This document shows, piece by piece, positions 60,401-64,000 of a stretch of 64,000 nucleotides of DNA. A model generated the notes under the pieces. It was not told the DNA's origin and did no database searches. It was given only the letters and a program-made list of their open reading frames with translations. Where the stretch lies: NCBI RefSeq assembly GCF_902713425.1, contig NC_081201.1, positions 31,090,113 through 31,154,112 of the forward strand, read 5' to 3'. Within the stretch, counting starts at the first letter, position 1. Each line of letters opens with the position of its first letter. Origin of the DNA: Acipenser ruthenus. Lineage: Eukaryota; Chordata; Actinopteri; Acipenseriformes; Acipenseridae. Made by a program: the position numbers and the translations under genes.

Positions 60401-61220
60401 CCCCCGCAATGCAGTCCTCGATGCTGCACAGTCTCTCCCCTGCAAAGATATGCTTATTCACATTTACATTCATTGCGACCGCTAGCAATCCCATTCCTCT
60501 CCTGAAACGTGACAGCTGCCCCTACACAGTTTAAAACAATATATAGTAATAGTATTGCACTGCTAAGCCTAGCGAAACTTGTAACTCGTAAAATGTCACG
60601 TTAATTTACAGTGTTTCTCCCTAACCTAGAATTTCCATTTGAAGTTTGCAATTAGGACCCATTATTTTAGCTGTGCATGTTGAGAAGGGTACATCAGAAA
60701 ACTGGAAAATTTGAAAAAAAAAAACATTTAAAAAAAATCTAAAATATATTTAGTGAGAAGAATTTTAAAACAAATTACAAAATTGGCTGGTAGTATGAAT
60801 AACTGCAACTCAGAACGCCTGCGTGCAAACACACATTGCACGATCATTAACAGACATAGTTTGTACAGCACAGGCGGTTTGCAAACAAGCGTCAAACATG
60901 AGCATGAACTCGTATTAATGTACACTTTGCGCGTTTCGTAACGGTGGTCTCGAGTGGAGTGTCTCAAGTGAATTCCCAAACTTGAAAACATGCTTGAGTC
61001 ACACCCTGTCCAAATTATTATAAACACAAGCACAGCCCATGTGCAACTAACCATCAAGCGACCGACAGGCCATTTATACACATGTTTACAGTCTCCAAGT
61101 ACTTATCGGATACTCGTTTTTGTAATATCGCTGTTTGATTCCCGAATATTTGCCTAAATACACATAATTTCAAGTTTTTCGAACCATCTCACCTGGAACA
61201 CATAACTTCATAGGAGACAT
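57456..61220 (-). CDS. EXOSC1: EXOSC1, RNA exosome cap subunit Csl4
   Basis: EXOSC1/Csl4 is one of three S1-domain cap proteins of the nuclear and cytoplasmic RNA exosome and helps recruit RNA and cofactors to the ring. Eight exons: 61193-61220, 60324-60439, 59862-59936, 59394-59482, 58718-58751, 58522-58572, 58051-58135, 57456-57562. They sum to 585 nt, 194 aa (human 195). The N-terminal barrel reads CVPGERLCSIEDCIAGVGTY and GYILASLAG. The S1 domain runs from VGAIVTCKVTSINPRFAKVH through YKSFRPGDIVLAKVISLGD to LGVVVAHSEAG. The C-terminal zinc ribbon-like part reads MVPISWCEMQCPRTHAKEF and RVQPEYLQA. The start at 61220 (MSPMKLCVPG) aligns with human MAPPVRYCIPG. Intron 6 is U12-type and carries a repeat insertion. 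The gene converges on METTL18. Confidence 0.97.
58136..58521 (-). other. EXOSC1: U12-type intron 6 of EXOSC1
   Basis: The donor GTATCCTTTTTAAA matches the U12 consensus and is a poor U2 donor. TCTTTAAC (plus 58146-58153), one base from the U12 branch consensus TCCTTRAY, lies about 11 nt before the CAG acceptor. Most of the intron is an interspersed repeat. Confidence 0.85.
58236..58480. mobile_element. Interspersed repeat within EXOSC1 intron 6
   Basis: Starts with the ACATAAGAACATAAGAAAG repeat, then AACGAGAGGAGGCCATTCAG, and runs through CTTCTTGAAGGATCCCAGGG to GTGCCTCCTATTTTCTGTTC. I recognise this as a widely dispersed fish repeat, possibly the untranslated part of a CR1/L2-type LINE or a SINE. 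Family and orientation are uncertain. It ends some 40-60 bp from the exon 6 donor. Confidence 0.7.
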
Positions 61221-61340
61221 CTTTTTTTAAGAAGACCAAACCGTGCTCTGATTGGCTGCAACAAAGGAATCAACATGCATCATCATTGGCTAGATTGGTT
61301 AGGCCACAGGTATGCTACAGTCGCCATCTTAGGTGTGGCA
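61221..61340 (-). promoter_or_regulatory. EXOSC1: EXOSC1 promoter region
   Basis: Three CCAAT boxes in the sense orientation of EXOSC1 (ATTGG on the plus strand at 61251-61255, 61285-61289 and 61294-61298) and a YY1-type AAGATGGCGAC (plus 61320-61330) lie within 110 bp of the start codon. If transcription starts at the YY1 site, its ATG opens a 14-codon upstream frame. The real start site is not visible. Confidence 0.5.
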
Positions 61341-62273
61341 AAGCTGCAAAATCCATAACATTCATATCGAACTTTAACGAGAGTTGCACCCATCGGGACC
61401 AAGTTATATGAAAACATTGCTTTATTTAAACAATTTTAAGGAATGTGTCCATATGGAACAATTGTGTAAAATGTTAAGTTGTGTGTTAAATATTTTTATT
61501 TAATTCAAATGGGACCATTTATAAGGTTGCTTTCACTAATAAAAACGGAGTAAAATAAATGTGTTTTTAAAGCGCTGGTTACCACTCCTTTAAGCCTGTT
61601 TGCTTTAGTGCATTGCCATGCCTTGCATAGATCTCAAATGGTGAAAACCGTTTTTTACAGAGCATTTCTTCCACCTAGTGGTAAATGGCCCAATCAGCTT
61701 TTAACCAGCATTAACATTATTTATTTGAAGTAGATCTTCTAATGTACCATCCTTAACTATAAAACAATGGTAGACTATGTGGTAATACTAAAGGTAATAA
61801 AGAAAAAAGCTTCTGGTTGAAATATTTGTCAAATAATCTTTAAAGTTTGTATTTAAAAAAAACATAATGAGAGGCAGTTTAGTTACACAGCAATTAGTAA
61901 TTCGACATTGGTAATGCGACACAGTTAATAAAAATGAATTGTAGTACACCCATAGTTCCCTAAATCGGTTTATTAAAATGCATTGTCTTGCGTTTCATTT
62001 ACTTAAGGTTGGCTTAACTTTGCATAATTGTTGTTTGTTGTTCACTGTCCCGTGGTTAAAAAATGAAAGGAGTTGACGGTTAATCAAGTAAAGCATTGTT
62101 TAATCTGGGTTTTACTTCGTGCATCTTTTATGACAAAACCTACTGCGTCGGAGGCCAGCCTGGGTATGTGAGCAGTCAGTTTTCAGAAGCAATACGTTTT
62201 TCAATGCTGCCTTTGTAACTGATGGAAGCGTCTTTACCACTGAACAAAATAATCAAATTTGTTTTAACAAGTA
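61341..62273. other. Intergenic DNA, nothing recognised
   Basis: AT-rich sequence without coding frames, repeats or RNA genes that I can identify. Confidence 0.6.
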
Positions 62274-62966
62274 CACTGGAAACCCTGATAAATCAAGTTT
62301 ACTCCAAAAAAATGAGTAAACTCATTGCCTTAATATAATTAAATTTAGCTACTCATTTAGTTTTTGTTAGGACAACTTTCTCTGGGGCTGACTAAACTCA
62401 TAACTTGTATATTCATGTAACTTAATCCATTTGAGTTAGATTTACTTTTTAATAGTCAAGTTAGTTTGAACATTTTTATTTCATTTAAACAATAAAAAGT
62501 TAGCTGAGGCAACAGAATGTGCAATCAACAAGCTATTGTATTAGCTGCCAGTGGAGCACTTCTGCTTATGCGATTATAGCAGTATTTACATGTGCTGGAA
62601 CTAGGCTGATGCAGAGATGCAGACATAGCGAGAAGGGAGGGAGGTCACAGCTGCAGACTGACCACCAAACAGGGGTGGACACGCACAACACAAGAACACA
62701 TGTAAGGGAACACAACACACTTGTGCAACCGCACATATAAAACAACAACACAATAAACAACAATTACAAAAATAAATTGTACAAGTGCCGCAAGGGCTGA
62801 TGGGAATATAGTCCCCTGATTCTACTTAAACCATTTACACAACTTGAACAACTAAAGTAAATTTGAATGTTCAACTAACTTAAAACGGATGAGTGTTATG
62901 AATAAAATTTGAATTTTTAAGTTATTGTAACTTGATTTATTTAGAATGACTTTGGGGTTTACCGTG
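62274..62966. mobile_element. Candidate non-autonomous TA-target DNA transposon
   Basis: Ends CACTGGAAACCC and, from the other side, CACGGTAAACCCC form an inverted pair bounded by TA (62272-62273 and 62967-62968). Just inside, both arms carry AAATCAAGTT and many copies of AAGTT/AACTT-type motifs in opposite orientation. The 693-bp interior includes non-repetitive sequence but no transposase frame. It fits a MITE of a TA-target superfamily. Confidence 0.65.
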
Positions 62967-63520
62967 TAGTTAAGGCCTACTTATTTAAAGTGATCAGATC
63001 ATTTTCTGGTGTTTTAATTTGCTCTGAAGAGTGTGGCCCATTTCAGGCTGTTCCTTGTGTAACTTGCCCTGTCTATTGCTAAGGAAACAGTCTTGCAACA
63101 GAGAGATGTGGTCCAGTTTGCATTTAAAAAAAAAAAACCAAAAAAAAAACTGAGAGGCAGTTTACAGTTACACAATAACGTGCTACATTTTGTTGAGTGC
63201 ATTACATTTAGGCAGTTTATATTTGGAATATTTGTAACCAAACATACATGAGCAGAGGTTTTTACATTGTTATAAATTACTACATGTACTGTAAGAGTAT
63301 AACGATTCTAGTCTTGAACTGCACATATGAATATTATTTAAATAGTATAGCTATGTTAAGCCAAGTTTAAACAGGTAAGCACAGTCTAAATGTTTAGCAC
63401 TTTGCCAAGGTTTTAAACTGCAGCCTCCCCCTTACTCACAGGGGTTTCTATGTTTTGTCCGACCCCTTTATATCACCACAGCCTATTCTAACTCAAATAA
63501 AATAAGGCATTTAACACAGA
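62967..63520. other. Intergenic DNA, nothing recognised
   Basis: Low-complexity A-runs near 63127-63150 and otherwise unique AT-rich DNA. No gene seen. Confidence 0.6.
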
Positions 63521-64000
63521 CATCTACACAGAACACATTTATTGGATTTGCACAATAGTTTCAGTGTACATTCAAACAGTGCATTACAATAAACCATAAT
63601 CCAAGTGAAGCCATCTTTCTCTTAAGAATCATTGGCAACAAATCCATGCTACCACTTACTGTAAGGGTTGAGATAGAGGCCCCTTACACACTTACCAATG
63701 TATGGAAGCTGGGATACAGGGTCATACAACAATCCAAACACTCATATACCCACTAGCGGAGCTGGGAATAAGGGCTTTATACACACACAGTGAAAGAGGG
63801 CTTAAACAGGGAGCCCCTTAACACACACACACACACACACACACACTCTCTCTCAGCATGTAGACAGTCGAGCTGACTCTACACACATGAATCTGTGGCC
63901 CTAAAATACGTACACACAAACAGTAACACTACAATGTAAAGTTAAACTACAAATAAACCAAGATACAGGATATATAGGAAATGGGGCCTGTGACTACAGC
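63521..64000 (-). other. Probable 3' UTR of a minus-strand gene beyond the right edge
   Basis: AATAAA on the minus strand at 63538-63543 is followed by a GT-rich stretch (TCTGTGTAGATGTCTGTGTT), a good cleavage context. No coding frame lies in the last 460 bp. Human gene order predicts PGAM1 next to EXOSC1 and, after the inferred inversion, on the minus strand here. The identity of the gene is inference only. Confidence 0.45.
63821..63846. repeat. (AC)n microsatellite
   Basis: Thirteen AC units followed by (CT)n, inside the putative 3' UTR at the right edge. Confidence 0.9.

Overview
The window is vertebrate nuclear DNA, almost certainly from a ray-finned fish. It holds six intron-rich protein-coding genes whose products resemble human orthologues at close to human length. 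GT-AG introns are short, poly(A) signals are ordinary, and the repeats include fish-type Tc1/mariner transposons, tRNA-derived SINEs and many TA/CA microsatellites. The SINE (two copies) and an interspersed repeat in EXOSC1 look like families I associate with sturgeons and paddlefish (Acipenseriformes). That placement is from memory, not from a search.

Layout, left to right. Positions 1-6211 carry no gene I can recognise. Positions 6308-7943 are a full-length Tc1 transposon with a nearly intact transposase. RRP12 runs on the minus strand from 19625 to 8778 (34 coding exons, 1286 aa, ribosome biogenesis). UBTD1 runs on the minus strand from 29471 to 23504 (3 exons, 230 aa). Positions 29472-33085, between the divergent UBTD1 and MMS19, are packed with a broken Tc1 element, a 51-bp tandem duplication carrying three copies of the palindrome GTCACGTGAC, an (ATTT)n array, a LINE reverse-transcriptase scrap and a third Tc1 fragment. 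MMS19 runs on the plus strand from 33086 to 44879 (31 exons, 1016 aa, cytosolic Fe-S delivery) and converges on ZDHHC16 (minus, 52428 to 46283, 10 coding exons, 372 aa, palmitoyltransferase). ZDHHC16 is divergent from METTL18 (plus, 54972-56633, 2 exons, 335 aa, protein-histidine methyltransferase) across a compact promoter. METTL18 converges on EXOSC1 (minus, 61220 to 57456, 8 exons, 194 aa, RNA exosome cap). The right edge appears to hold the 3' end of another minus-strand gene; by synteny PGAM1 is the best guess. All exon sets sum to whole codons, which supports the splice models.

The genes are housekeeping genes rather than one pathway, though three touch RNA or ribosome metabolism (RRP12, EXOSC1, METTL18). 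The block corresponds to human 10q24 (RRP12-PGAM1-EXOSC1-ZDHHC16-MMS19-UBTD1) with the part right of RRP12 inverted, EXOSC1 flipped, and METTL18 (human chromosome 1) inserted between ZDHHC16 and EXOSC1.

I see no undescribed multi-gene system. The most interesting signals are two minor-spliceosome (U12-type) introns, one interrupting the DHHC catalytic motif of ZDHHC16 and one in EXOSC1 invaded by a repeat. Others are a ~1-kb foldback element inside a ZDHHC16 intron, a hAT MITE with a perfect 8-bp target duplication in MMS19, a ZDHHC16/METTL18 bidirectional promoter with an NRF1 palindrome and several ACTACAA-type motifs, the spliced coding region and new location of METTL18, and the repeated association of Tc1 ends with TA/CA microsatellites.
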